A stretch of 64,000 nt of DNA from Albifimbria verrucaria. Lineage: Eukaryota; Ascomycota; Sordariomycetes; Hypocreales; Stachybotryaceae. Each line of letters begins with the position of its first letter. The stretch's first letter is position 1. Positions 51,098 through 63,350 of this stretch are shown piece after piece. The notes below the pieces were generated by a model. That model was not told the origin of the DNA and did not search any database. It saw only the letters and a program-made list of their open reading frames with translations. The DNA is taken from NCBI GenBank assembly GCA_020081605.1, contig JAHREC010000062.1, positions 4,583,758 to 4,647,757 on the forward strand. The letters are read 5' to 3'. Made by a program: the position numbers and the translations under genes.

Positions 51098-52221
51098 ATG
51101 GGCGCTACGGGCTCGCCTCGCGGGAATACGGCGGCTTCGCCCGCCTCGGCATCCGCTGCTCTGGATAACCAGCCGGCCATTTCGGCCTCTATCCCGGCGG
51201 ACGTTGTAGGAGATGATGATGATGCGGACTCGGCCATTGCCTCAAGCATTGAGTCTTCAACGGCATCCCTCTCTGAGAGTATCTTCGCATACCGCAGGTT
51301 CAATGGGCGCACTTATCAATCCACAACAACAACTGAATACTGGGCGCCGAATGACGAACAGCAGAACCAGGGTCTTGATCTCACTCATCACGCCCTTCTA
51401 AAACTGCTGGATAACAAACTCTACCTTGCGCCACTCAAGGATAACCTGGACAGGGTTTTGGATCTTGGTACAGGTACAGGTATTTGGGCTATGGATTTTG
51501 GTGATCAATATCCTTCAACCGAGGTTATCGGAACTGATATAAGTCCCATTCAACCAAGTTGGGTTTCTCCAAACGTAAAATTCGTTATTGATGATTTCAT
51601 GCTTCCATGGACTTGGCCAACTGATCATTTCGACTTCATTCATATGCGATATCTTTTGGTGTTATCACCAGCTTATCTGAGCTTTACACCAAAGCATTTA
51701 ACCACACGAAGCCGGGTGGCTGGGTCCAGCACCTTGAGATGGATGTCCAACTTCAGTCTGATCATGTTGAGTATCCTAAAGAGCATATTTTCAACCGGTG
51801 GGCGGATATGACGTATAAAGCTGGGGAGAAATGCGGTCGCTCATTCGCATTTGCAAAAGGGCATGAGATGAAGGATACACTTGAGAGCGTCGGTTTCATT
51901 AACGTGTCTGAGCACAAGTTCAAAGCACCACTCCACTCATGGCCTAAAGATCCAACTCTCAAAGATGTTGGGGCTTACTTACAAACTGCTTTTGACGAAA
52001 GTCTGGAGGGCTTGGCTTTATTTCTCTTTACTCAAGTGATGGGCATGGAGCATAACGAGGCGTTGCTCTTTTGCGCAGAGATGCGCAAAGAGACTAGACG
52101 AAGGGCAAACTACCATTGGTTTGAAGTGTGAGTACCTTTGATTCCAAGCACTTGGAGATTACTGCCTAAGCTAACTTCTTATAGCACCGTTGTGTATGGA
52201 CAAAAGCCTGAATCTGAGTAA
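51098..52221 (+). CDS. LaeA-like SAM-dependent methyltransferase (one frameshift)
   Basis: A class I methyltransferase of the fungal LaeA/UMTA family. Exon 1 is 51098-52127 and exon 2 is 52185-52221. A disordered Ala/Ser/Asp-rich N-terminus of about 65 residues is followed by FNGRTYQSTTTTEYWAPND, typical of the family. Motif I is VLDLGTGTGIWAMDFGDQYP, followed by EVIGTDISPIQPSWVSPNVKF-like sequence and DFIHMRYL. The frame breaks at the T4 run 51654-51657. One more T continues into TSLSELYTKAF and PGGWVQHLEMDV, giving about 355 residues. Members include global regulators of secondary metabolism and cluster-bound tailoring enzymes. The position next to the reductase group makes a cluster role possible. 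Confidence 0.85.
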
Positions 52222-53157
52222 TGGGCTCCCAGGAGAGGATTTAGATGGTCATACTCCCAGGATCATGTTGCTGTCTGATCGACGCATTAACTAGAGAGAT
52301 TTGTGTCAAATAGCCGTGTAGAGACTCTTTGAGCGCGTACGCATATTGATTATTCGAAAAGTATCCAATTTTTTCAGCGAAAATGTTTTCCAAAACTTCA
52401 TGTTGGTCAGTGAGTTGCCTTCTAGGCTCTTGAAATAATGCGAAGGAGATGGTCTTTGGTAAAGTGAGAATAATTGTGTGCATAGCAATTAGATTAGGGT
52501 GAAGTTGTTCATATTACACTGCCCGATGCTCCCTTTCATAACAAGACAAGAGTCTCAACTAACCTTTAGGGGTCAAGTGCCTATAGAGCAGCATTGGGCC
52601 CATGTTAATGGCTAGTACGAGTCATCATAGTCAAGTCATAGATATTGCAGAGATATCATGAAAGGATGGAATCGGGAAGTTTCTGTCAACTGCAGTCAAA
52701 TTCAGTGAACCTTGCATCTGACGGGGAGAGAGGGAGGGCAGAAAATGAATCAACGGTCCAGTTGAGAGGGCAAAAAGGCAAAATGTATTTTCATGAACAC
52801 CGACATAGGACATAGAAGACGGTTGAACACAAATCAAATGACTGGACTCATTGTAGCTAACATAAAAGAATTTGTTTAAACCCGTGCATTATCAGCTCAG
52901 TTCTGCAAGTGGCTTTCAGAGATCAAACTCATCCGCTACTGTATGAACAGCTTCATGCGAAATACCATTGATTGGTGAACATCGATAAGTAGGCAGGATA
53001 TGTTAAGCAAGTCTATTGAGACGACCGTGGTGTCAACATCGAAGAAGATACTTGGCGAGTCAGATATTATTCCAGTATCATAAGCCAACCAAAGTATCCA
53101 AGTTTAGCTAAACTCATGGAAGGATACCATGGACGAAGAGCCAGTACTTTTTCTACC
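52222..53157. other. Intergenic region between convergent genes
   Basis: No supported gene. It holds the 3' regions of the methyltransferase and the GH35 gene. Confidence 0.5.
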
Positions 53158-56100
53158 CTAATAAGCGCCATCCCTCTGTTTCCACTTCGGTGCTGGTGCT
53201 AACTCAACGTCACCAAACCCAGTCTCCGTGATCATCGACACATGCCATCCCAATCCCTGAATCCGCGCTCCTCCTTCCTCAAGAGCCCAAAGTGTGAGAC
53301 CGATAGTGTTGCTTCCATGGTGATTCAAGATACCTTCTGGGATGGGATATCTTGATTGAGGGCCAATGTGAGGGATGAACTTGCCGAATTGGTACCCATT
53401 GACATAGATTTGAGCCCGGAATGCCCCAGCAGACACGTCTCTATCTAATTTGATAGACAGAGGAATATCATATCCCTTAGGTAGGTCCAGGTCAAAAGTT
53501 GTTGTGTAGAAGGTGATGCCTGGCTCAGTCACACCCTCAGTCGGCTTGCCCTCATCCCACTTTTCCGATGGTGGTGACGGCTGATGGAAGCCCTGGCGTT
53601 CAGCGAACATGCCACCTTCATTCAAAGGTCCGCGAACTAGGTCGGCGTAGTCTTCACCACCAAGGTTACCTGTAATCTTCCATCGAATATCGCCAGCATC
53701 GTGGCCTGAAAGCTCATACTCCAAGATTCCTCGAGGACTCTTGAGGTTGTCCTCACCAATAACATAATTGCCATTTAGACCCATATGATCGAGGACGATT
53801 GTAAAGACGTAATCTGTACCACGCTCCAGCTTTGATGGCAAATCGAGGGTGACTGTGCCGTTGGGTTCGGGAATACGAGAACATTTGGTTCGCCAACCCA
53901 AGAGCCAACGAACGTAGAGTTGATCCAGACAGATGAGCCGAAAGCTCTTCCGCCCTGCAGAGTGAGCTTCAGTGTAGATTCATTGCCATTAGCGGTAAAG
54001 TGGCCCCTATAGATGACAGAGCCAGTGTGGAAACCGTAATCGCCTGCGTATAAAGAAACTGGGGTGAGAATAGCAATCTTATCATTGGGCGACGTCTTGT
54101 AGTCTGCATCAACCCAGTCGGCATCATCGTAGCCTTCGGAGATTTCAGGCAGAGAGTCGGTTTTCTTCCACTTCAACTGGCTGAAGCATGGAAGTTTTAT
54201 TTCTGGTGAGTTGAATTCTACAGTGGCGGTAACGACTCCAATCGAGCTCTGGTCAAATTCGAGGTCTTGACCATTAAAAGTCAACTTTTCCAAACCTGCC
54301 GGAGCACCACCAATGATTTCAATAGAGGTGGTGGCATTCAAATCGCCGACAATATCAATAACGTTTCCTACCCGCTGAGCTGTGCGGACGAGGTAACCCG
54401 CTTTCAGAATAATATCGGAGGTACTATAGTCGGATCCTGTTGGGGAACCCAGAAGTTGTATGCCTCGTTTCGGTCTGAACCATCAGTATCATGCAACGCC
54501 GCGACGGAGTATGGGCTAACTCACTCAAGAGATAAATGTAAAAGTTTCCATTGACTCTCACAACCTTACGATCATCCGGGTTGCTAGAGATGTCCCAAGA
54601 GATGATCGTGTAGCCATCTTGGGCTTGATTAATCTCAACATCTTCACCTTGAGTTTCAAAGTCAACTGCTTTATTGTTACGGCCACTGCGAGTTTCCACT
54701 GCAATCTCGTGGTGTTCATTCGGACCGCCATAGAGAACAAGGACAGTCTTATCCTCATACTTCTTCCAAGTGAAGACCTCTGCTGACGAATAAATGAGAT
54801 GTTCGTCGCCAACAGGGTAGTCGCTCACGTGAATCTTTGAGTCACGTCTATTGAGGACGAGCCGACCCCGAGCTGTGGAATCTGGATGTCACCATACTTG
54901 ACTGTGCTGACCGTGAGTTTGTAAGGAGCAGACTCGGTACTGTCATATTTGGTATGCCTCGAGATATAGAACTTTGTCGTCTTGGTTTTCGCCGGGGTGA
55001 CCGTGATGGATTTGTTATCAGTATAGTCGAGGGAAGGGTTGAAGCGGTCCGCTTCCAGATATGCTGGTGAAACATGGAAGAAATTTGCCTGCAGCTTCAC
55101 TTCGCTGTACTTTTCTCTCCAGATTTGACGCTCTTCGGTGATTTGGGCGCCATAGTCGTATGAGGTAAAACCATCCGAATGTCCCAAGTTGCCCCAATTG
55201 GTTCCACCGTAAATCTAAACTCGTTTAAGACTCTCATTCTCAAGCAGATAGGATACTGAACTAGGTAGACGTACCATGTAGATGTTAAAAATAGTTACCC
55301 CAGCGGCATAGTTGTTCTTGTAGAGCACTCGCTCGAATTCCATGTTCAAAAGGGCAGCACAATTCTCGAAACCAGCTTGGCCCCAGTGCTGGAATCCACC
55401 ACCTTGGAACTTCATCACTTGTCAATAGTTACTCCTCAGCATCAAAGACGTTTTATCATACCTCGGGGATAGTAAGGGAGTATCCGGAGCAAGCTTGTCG
55501 TTTGTTGCCAGCCAATCAGTGGGCAGGCCATTGTCTGGCCACAGCGACGGGTTCTCGCAGTCAAAGCCTAGAGGATACCCATCAAAACCATAGATGTCCA
55601 CATTTGCGGGGTTTGTGCTGTTATATAGCCATACATGTGGGCCTCGTTATTGATGGATGGAACAACAATGCTGGCATTGCGATATTGATCAGTAACACTC
55701 TGCCAATAGTCATACTCCGGCATAGGAAATCCAGGCATTGCGTGTTGGTATTCGTTTTCTGGTTGAAACAAAATAACAGGGCCGCCATTGGTTATTTGTG
55801 CCTCTGCAATTATCTTGCCTATCTCACTTGTGTAGAGATTTGTGGCCTCGATGAACTCATCCGAATTCGTTCGCAAGGCTCCAGGGAGTCTTGTCAGCCA
55901 TCCAGGAAATCCACCCCAGAAACCTCCGCGTTTATGTATGGGCCAGGACGGGCAATCACATAGAGCCCAGCCTTTTGAGCAGCTTTGAAGAACGGCTCAA
56001 TGGAAAAGATCCCATCAGCGCGAAACTCGCCACGCTTGGCTTCGAGAAGGTGCCAGTCGATATATATAGACACGCAGTTGTAACCAGAGGCCTTGACCTT

Positions 56101-56355
56101 CTGCAATACATCAAGCCATAATGATTGGACTGGCATGCGAAATGGATGGATCTCGCCACTGAGGATCATAAGTCGTTCGCCATTGATGAAGAGACTGTGG
56201 TCATCCCAAGTCACAACATCCTGTTGTCGGCCATTGAGGTTTCGGTTGATGTGACCTTCGGTTTCTCCTTTGTTTCGAGGCAAGACTGTAGCCCCAAGCC
56301 CGGAAGCCAGAGCCAGGCCTGCAAAGAGGATGTTGAGAGGCTTCGAGAAGTACAT
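53158..56355 (-). CDS. Secreted beta-galactosidase, glycoside hydrolase family 35 (six frameshifts)
   Basis: Cleaves terminal beta-galactosyl residues outside the cell; similar to fungal LacA. Minus-strand exons are 56355-55462, 55409-55275, 55214-54525 and 54474-53158. A signal peptide ([16 protein letters not shown]) precedes the TIM barrel, with [20 protein letters not shown] and [14 protein letters not shown]. The acid/base motif is PENEY and the nucleophile lies in the PEFQGGGF region. [11 protein letters not shown] and the beta-galactosidase domains 2-5 follow, with jelly rolls at the C-terminus ([19 protein letters not shown]). Breaks lie at 55914-55917 (G), 55621-55622 (A), about 55473 (A), 54866-54869 (G), 54432-54433 (C) and 53880-53881 (T), naming the base lost on the coding strand. 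Restored length is about 1013 residues, as in LacA. Confidence 0.92.
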
Positions 56356-57203
56356 TGCTTAGCCCCAACCAGAATTGGCCCCAGCTGGAAGAAGATAGCC
56401 TCGTGAGTTGATGTGTCAACTTCGGTGGGAAGGCATGGCAAAAATTCTGAAAAATAAAATGCTCGCGAACGATGCTTTGTATGACGGACAATACTGCATC
56501 CATGGCATTTCTCGGTATATTCTTGCCCGATCGAACAATTGGGGTAATTCGGCCTCACGGGCCGTTGAGAGACTTGGCGATAATGGTCTAATCAGGCAGG
56601 TTATCAGCATTGTTCCTCCATACCCCACAGAGGGGTAGCGCTGGAGATCGAAAGGTGGTGGCTTGCCATCCGGGTTTATAGCCCTCAGAGTCCTATATCG
56701 GATGGCATGCATCAAGTCTCACTCAGGAACAAAAGTTCAAAGAAATGATCGCTATGTGTTGGCAAGATGCTCTGGATTTTCCTCACCTAAATGCAAGGGA
56801 GGCCAAAGAGCACGAAGACTATTTACTGGGCTACTTTACGTAATGGCACAATTACCAGAATCTCAGAGCCTTTCCCCTCCTGGTTCAATGACCAGTTGGT
56901 TACAGAGGCAGTTTTATACTCTGAAGTGGTTGAAGCCGCCGTAACACATTGAGCAGGAACTATATCAGGAGCCTAGAGACCTCAAAGATCACTCTTTGAC
57001 GAGTTTAATGCGGTCTCAAATGAATTCATGGTTAAACCCCAAATAATCAGTTACTCTATCTTGTTTGAGAGTTTAATTGAATTTTGGAAACAGAGCATTA
57101 GCAAAGTCTTCATTTACCATTACTAGGTAACTCTCATATATGTCAAATTTCCCTAAAGGCTTGAATGGTGGCAATCAAAAGGGAATGCTTCTTCTATTTG
57201 TGT
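56356..57203. other. Intergenic region upstream of GH35
   Basis: No supported gene. Contains the promoter of GH35 and the 3' end of the PNP-ankyrin gene; short overlapping frames lack domains. Confidence 0.5.
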
Positions 57204-59624
57204 TCACTTATCCAGAAGCTCTACTATAGCATTATGCCCATGCTCGACTGCCAGGTCGCGTGCTGTCTGTCCTTTCGATGTTTGACTGAGCTTTGGCGCC
57301 CCATTATTTAATAACACCCTGACAGTCTCTACATGTCCTTCCTTGGCCGCAATATGCAATGGTAGCCAGGAATCAGCGCTATATCCTTCCACATTTGCTC
57401 CTTTACTTAGCAGACACTTTACAATCTCTGTGTGTCCTTTGGAAGAAGCTATATATAACGGTCTTTGACCGTTGTCCACTGCGTCCTCGATTGGAGCGCC
57501 ATATGTGAGCAGTTTTTGCACGATAGTAAAGCTATCGTGCAACACGGCTGCGTGTAACGCTTGCCAGCCTGAAACCTGTCGTGCATGCGTGTTAGCTCCA
57601 TGCTCTAGGAGGATTGTTACTGCAGCCTCTCTATTGTGGAAAGCGGCAAGGTATAACGGTGTGCAGCCGTGAGAATTTCCAGCGTCTATCATGGCTCCGT
57701 TCGACAACAAGACCTTAATAACGCTTTCGTGCCCATTCGATGAAGCAATGTGCAATGGTGCCCATTCATTGGGGTTTCGGCAATTTACACTTGCTCCGCG
57801 ATCCAAAAGTAATTGGACCAGCATGTCGTTGCCTCTTTCTGCCGCACGATACAAAGGCGTGGCACCCACTTCGTCTCGGGCCTCCAGTTTGCAACCAGAA
57901 TCTATGAGCAGTTGTATTGCCGCCATTCGACCCTCACGCCCTGCTATATGTAGTGGCGACGATCCACTTCGGGCTGGGCTATTGATATCGGCGCCATGAG
58001 CTATCAAGACTTTCATGACTTCCACATTGCCTTTACCGGCTGCCATCCATAGTGGTGTCTCATTCCGAATGTTTTTGCATCTACGTCTACCTTATGCTCG
58101 AGCAGAAAATTCAGCGATTTCAGTTTTCCATGAAATGCAGCTCCGTGTAGAGGCGTCCATTGGTCAGCCCCTCCTGACGTGATGCTCGCGCCGTAACTCC
58201 GCAACACTTCCGCTATCTCGATATGCTCCTTGATTATAGCTTGATATAAAGGTGTGGCACCGAGGCCATGGACTGGATCTGTGTTTGCACCATGCTCCAG
58301 TAATTTCTTGGCCACTGCAAACCGTCCATAGAAGGCGGCCCAATGCAGTGCTGTCCAGGCATTGGGGTCTTTGATCTCCAAGTCAGCATTATACTGTAGT
58401 AGAAGCACCACAATCTCTACGTGGCCATATTCAGCTGCCTTGTGCAGAGCTGTGAGACCGTCACATGTAGCATTTGCGCTAACCCCTTCCATCAAGAGAC
58501 GGCGAGCCGTGTCCTCTATATTGAAGACAGCGGCACGGTGAAGTTGACTGGCCTTCGTGTCCGTGGCAGCACCCGCTAAGTTTGTACCCGGTTGGCTGTT
58601 CACAGGCATGGTATCCTTGCTCGACGTTGTGTTGGTAGGAACTGTAATTGTGGGTGCCACTGTTGTCCGCTTTGAGGCTTCCGGTGTAGTATTGGTGCCT
58701 GTTGGCTCGATGCTCGGCAGGATCATCAACAGTTCCTTTGTGTATGCCGCTGCAGTTGCTGCTGCATATGGCTGCCAGTCTTTGTTCTTGTGAGAATCCG
58801 CGTAGTCGCAAATTCCCCTCACTACTAAGCAAGGGAATTCATCCATGAGGCCTGCAGCTTCCATCTCAAAGCAGTCCATTTTCATCTCCTTCCATAACTC
58901 ATCTCGTTTCTTGCCCCAGCGCATGACTTGATCCCCAGATGCTATCCGACCCAAATGAATCCATGGGCCAGAAGTTGTTCGCTGGGATCTTTGCACTATC
59001 TTGGTAATGTCGCAGCCTGCGCATGTTTCGTTATCTAATGGATGGTCATATAAAGACTCATACAAAACATCGTTTTGGACACCAGGATGGTCATATTGAG
59101 CTGCGGTGACCATTTGCAACAAATGGTCTGAGAAGAGCGTAGGCCTGTTAAAGTACTTCGCCTGAAGCCCCGACACGGCATTCCTCAGTATCCGTGGAGG
59201 TTTATTCAAAACACCCGTCTGCATAAAGCGGCCTTCTTGAATGGTTTTGCCAAAGTCAAACTGAATGACGCCTCCAACGTTGAGGTCTGCATGGCTGACA
59301 ACCACGTCGCCTAGTCTGATATCCTTTCCGCATGGTACGCCGCCTCCGATCCCCACCATAAGGGCGAACCGAAGATTTCTAAAGCTGCCTATGATGTGCG
59401 TAGCTGCCACGGCAGCTGAGGCTTTTCCTGTCCCCGGCTGGCAGGCATGTCATAACCACATTGTGAGGACCTATACGGCCATAGATATAGTTGTTATCGT
59501 CTGTGGGATGTTGACTCAGTCGACTGTGTTCTTCGTCAAGCATGGAGATGCCAGCAGCCAGCTCACATGGAAGAGCACATATCCACGCAACTGTATAGTC
59601 CTCGCGGGAGAACGTGGTGGACAT
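57204..59624 (-). CDS. Nucleoside-phosphorylase domain protein with ankyrin repeats (two frameshifts)
   Basis: A single exon on the minus strand, about 806 residues. The N-terminal ~300 residues are a PNP_UDP_1 (purine/uridine phosphorylase-like) domain: REDYTVAWICALPCELAAG, ALMVGIGGGVP, RLGDVVVSH, FEMEAAGLM and RGICDYADSHKNKDWQPYAA. A Thr/Pro-rich linker of about 45 residues follows. About 13 ankyrin repeats of 33 residues and a final partial one end the protein, with TALHKAAEYGHVEIVVLLL as a clear example. No NACHT or NB-ARC domain with a P-loop is present between them, unlike most fungal NLR-like proteins with this N-terminus. Breaks lie at 59432-59435 (a G run with one base too many, or two too few) and 58072-58076 (A lost on the coding strand). 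Confidence 0.85.
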
Positions 59625-60912
59625 GCTGGACCTTCACGGAGCAAGATGGATTGAACAGCGGTTGGTTTCCAGTACAGTTGAGCCTGCCGGATAAGCAGCC
59701 CGTCACTCATTAGGAGGGTTGGGAACAGATTGGCAGATTGCAAGCATTACTGTAGCCTGTCTATAAATAGCATCTGCATTCCCCTAGGGTAGCCTGTGTG
59801 GCATGCGCTACGAACTCCGTAATTCTCATGAAAATAGGGCGGCACTTGAATTCCAGTGCCTTCAAAAGATTCCAAAGATAAGATGTAAGAGTCATTTGGT
59901 ATCAACAATCATTTCACTCATAAAAATTTTGATTATCATACCTTATTAGCTCGGTAACGATGCCTTACGATCGCGAGCTGATGGATACTCTTCCAGAAGG
60001 AGCACTCCCAGTAAGTATCCTTGTCAAACAAACAATAAAGAAGGGCTTTGCTGATAATTTGTTCATAGCGTGTGAAACAGATATTGCATAACAGCTATTC
60101 ATTAAACGATTGATAATTCGAACAGCTTTTGGAGCAAGTCTCTAGTTCTACCTAGTCGATATCAGTACATAGATCATATTACTGGAAGAGAAATGCCACG
60201 CCATGTTCTCATTTGAAGAAATGAAAGCACGCAAAACTGGGACAGTGGATCAATTCTCTATGCCGATACACAATGATAATTCGCTTCCGAGCGAGAAGAA
60301 TTCAAGTAATTCCGTGTGTCAAATTCTAGGACAAGTTTGACTTGAGTAATTGGTTAGCAAATTGCCATTCCGTTTGCCATAGAACACGATCGCTTTTCAT
60401 ACCATGTAATCAAGACGACGAAAAACATTCATCTACTCTCTTTATTATCTCTGATCTTGGTTTTTTGCCCTTGTGGAATACGGCCAGAAATATGCGAAGA
60501 TCCGCGTATCAAAACAGTATTTAAACCAGAATGAGTTAATTAATTACGTTCGGCATAGTGGCGCCGACCCACTAGGCCAAATGCTGGACTGACTGGTGGG
60601 GATATGGAATCTCTCATGATCTAACATTAATCAGCTGCTAGCAACTGCGGAGGTTTTTGGGCCGTTCGGCCGAATGCTTACAACATCTACAGCCTTTGGC
60701 TTTTTGCTTAACTCACTCTTGCTGTTGCGAGAATGTGTTGACCCGTTATGTCCGGAAAGCAGAATATGGAAATAATACTTGAGAGAGATGGAAGCTGAAG
60801 TATGTATAAAGGGCCTTCGCGATGATGAGAAGCCAATCCTAAGTATTTTTTACCATCGAACCTTCCCTCGATTTGCAGAAGAAATCCTTATTACCAGAAA
60901 TCGCTGCCCATC
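59625..60912. other. Intergenic region between divergent genes
   Basis: About 1.3 kb with no supported gene. A TATA-like atgtataaaggg at 60798-60809 lies about 110 bases before the aldo/keto reductase start. Confidence 0.5.
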
Positions 60913-61997
60913 ATGCAAGAAAAGCAAATCGTGGCTATCACAGCCGGAACTCATACTTGGAGCCCAGGCAATGATCAAGTCGACAGTATTGTTCAGGTTT
61001 TGCGAAAGCGAAATATCAAAACTCTGGATACTGCAAGACGCTATGTGAGAACTTCGCTCCATGAACTCTTCGACGCACTAACTGACACCCATCATATAGG
61101 CCGGTGGAGGCTCTGAAACCGTCATTGGGGACAGAGGCTTGGCTAAAGAGTTCGCTATAGATACAAAGGCCCATACGCATGTCAATCCGGGAGGTGGTCG
61201 ACTGATTGAGGTTTTCGCCGATGAGAGTTTGAAAACTCTACGCACTGATAAGGTAGGTTAGAACACGTCTGTTACTCTGTATGGAGACTTATTCACACTT
61301 GTTGCAGATTCGAGTATACCTTCTCCATGGCCCTGACGACACTGTACCTTTTAGTGAGCAAATGGAAGCACTTCAGCGAGTGTATTTGGACGGTAAATTT
61401 GACAGACTTGGCCTCTCGAACTTTTCTAAAGATCAAGTTCTTGAAATCTACAACTACGCCAAATCCAGAGGCTATGTTCTGCCAAGTGTTTATCAGTCCA
61501 ATTACAGCCTCGCAACAAGACGTCTTGAGACCGAATTGTTTCCTACACTCAGAGAGCTTGGAATGTCATTCCAGGCTTACTCACCCATGGCTGCTGGGTT
61601 TCTCGCCAAAACTCCCGAATATATCCAAAAGGGCCTGGGATCATGGAACCCTAACGAAAGTTACGGCAAACTTCTGCATCTCATGTTCGGTAAACCATCA
61701 TATATGCAAATGCTGGCTGAGTTTGGAAAGCTCTCCGAGGACTCGGGCATCAGCCGGGCTGGTCTAGCCTACCGTTGGGTTCGACACCACTCTGCGCTGG
61801 ATGCAAGTCTAGGTGATGAAATGATAATTGGTGCTGCGAATGCACAGCAGGTAGAGCATACATTGGAAGAGCTTGATGGTGGAGAGCTTGAGCCATGGGT
61901 TGTTGAGCGAATTGACGAGCTGTGGGAGATTGTGAAGGCAGATGCGCCCTTGGGAAACAACGAATCCGCATGGCAAGCTTTCGGCCCAACTGCGTAA
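60913..61997 (+). CDS. Aldo/keto reductase, AKR7 (aflatoxin aldehyde reductase)-like
   Basis: An intact 324-residue NADPH-dependent aldehyde reductase. Exons are 60913-61044, 61100-61252 and 61308-61997, with both introns in phase 0. The catalytic Asp-Tyr motif TLDTARRY is at the end of exon 1 and GGSETVIGDRG follows in exon 2. VYLLHGPDDTVPFSEQMEAL lies in the barrel, then KFDRLGLSNFS, YQSNYSLATRRLETELFPTL and QAYSPMAAGFL. The cofactor-binding IIGAANAQQVEHTLE lies near the C-terminus. Substrate is unknown; detoxification of reactive aldehydes is the common role. Confidence 0.9.
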
Positions 61998-63350
61998 GTC
62001 TATTACTGTCATAGTCGCGAATAGCCAAATCACAGGAAATTTGAGCCTTGCTCATAAAAAGTGGTAAATTCGTAATGGGGAAAAGTATTATTGCCATGTT
62101 TGATCGCCTCTACCTTAACATCTAGTGGACAATTCGAGAAGCGTTAGTGGTGCTAAAAGACCAGAGTGTATCCCTAGAGTAATTACTATGATTAACAGTT
62201 CGCTCAGTCGTTCAGAATGACAACCAATGTTGTGTCATAAGGATACCGCAGCTACCAGCCATGCCTTAACTGACTCGCAAATAACCCCATGTCAGCAGCA
62301 AACGTTCGCGCTTTGTATTATCAGTGGATAGACTAGCTAACATTTTCAAGCAAGTAGTACAATTTAAATCAATGCGTCAAGTCATCTAAGTTAAAATGGA
62401 GTTATTTCGTCAAAATGTGCTGCCTGATTTTCTTCGGAGCCATTCAATCGTCTGTGACCCATGAAACTGACAATCTATCTCTGTTGATGCCCTACTCTCA
62501 TCCTACAGTCCTAGGCTTCATCGGAGTAATTCCGTTGGCATAGTTGGGGCCACGGCCCGTGCCGTAGACGAAGCGAACCATATCGTAGGTAATTGGATAC
62601 ATCAATCAGATCGATCGATCCAAGTATTCACCGTTTCTGCGAAGCATTTAATGTACAGGACACTATTGATGGTCCGCAGAAGCTGTTGGCATGAAGACCA
62701 ATAAGGAGGTGCAGTTTTTCACCCTGGCTCTTCTTAATGTAGTCAGGTGAGGCTTGCCTGACGGTGAGGCTTGCATGAAAAAAGGAACGGTGGTTTTGAT
62801 TGGAACGCTATGAGCAGTGCAACCCTAGAGAGCGTATGAGGAGATTGCTCGCTTACTTTTGTGCAACGTAACTGCAATCTCAGCATGCATGTGTGTGCTA
62901 ATGAAGGGCATGGCCCGAAAAGCGCCGACCCCGGGAACGTATCCCATTAGTCGTTTTACCTCAACCCAATCCTTTTGACTCTTTATCTCGTTTGCGGCTT
63001 GGAGAACATGCATGCATTCCTAACGGATGCCAACAGTAATATGTCCCCGAAACGCCACTACTTAGCGCTGTAACGGTCTTCATCAAATACGGTGTGTCTC
63101 AAGTGAGGGAAACGCATATGCTCATGTGGCCGTGCAGGTAAGCCTGCCGCTGAGCTTCGCGATATGGTGAGATGGCGGAATAAACTGGTTTATGACAGTT
63201 GAGTAAGTCGTGGAAAGGTGTGTGAGGTCTCAGAGAGTAAGGCGGTCAATTCGCTCGATTTTCTATAAAGATGTGTGGTCCAGTTCATGTAAATATGCGA
63301 CTCTTTATTGCAGGTTCAAGCACCCAGTCGTTACTGCTCATCAAGTAGCC
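61998..63350. other. Intergenic region
   Basis: No supported gene. A 34-codon minus frame at 62498-62602 reads like protein (YDMVRFVYGTGRGPNYANG) and may be a fragment of a lost gene or exon. The minus frame 62825-63013 lacks a domain. Confidence 0.4.
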
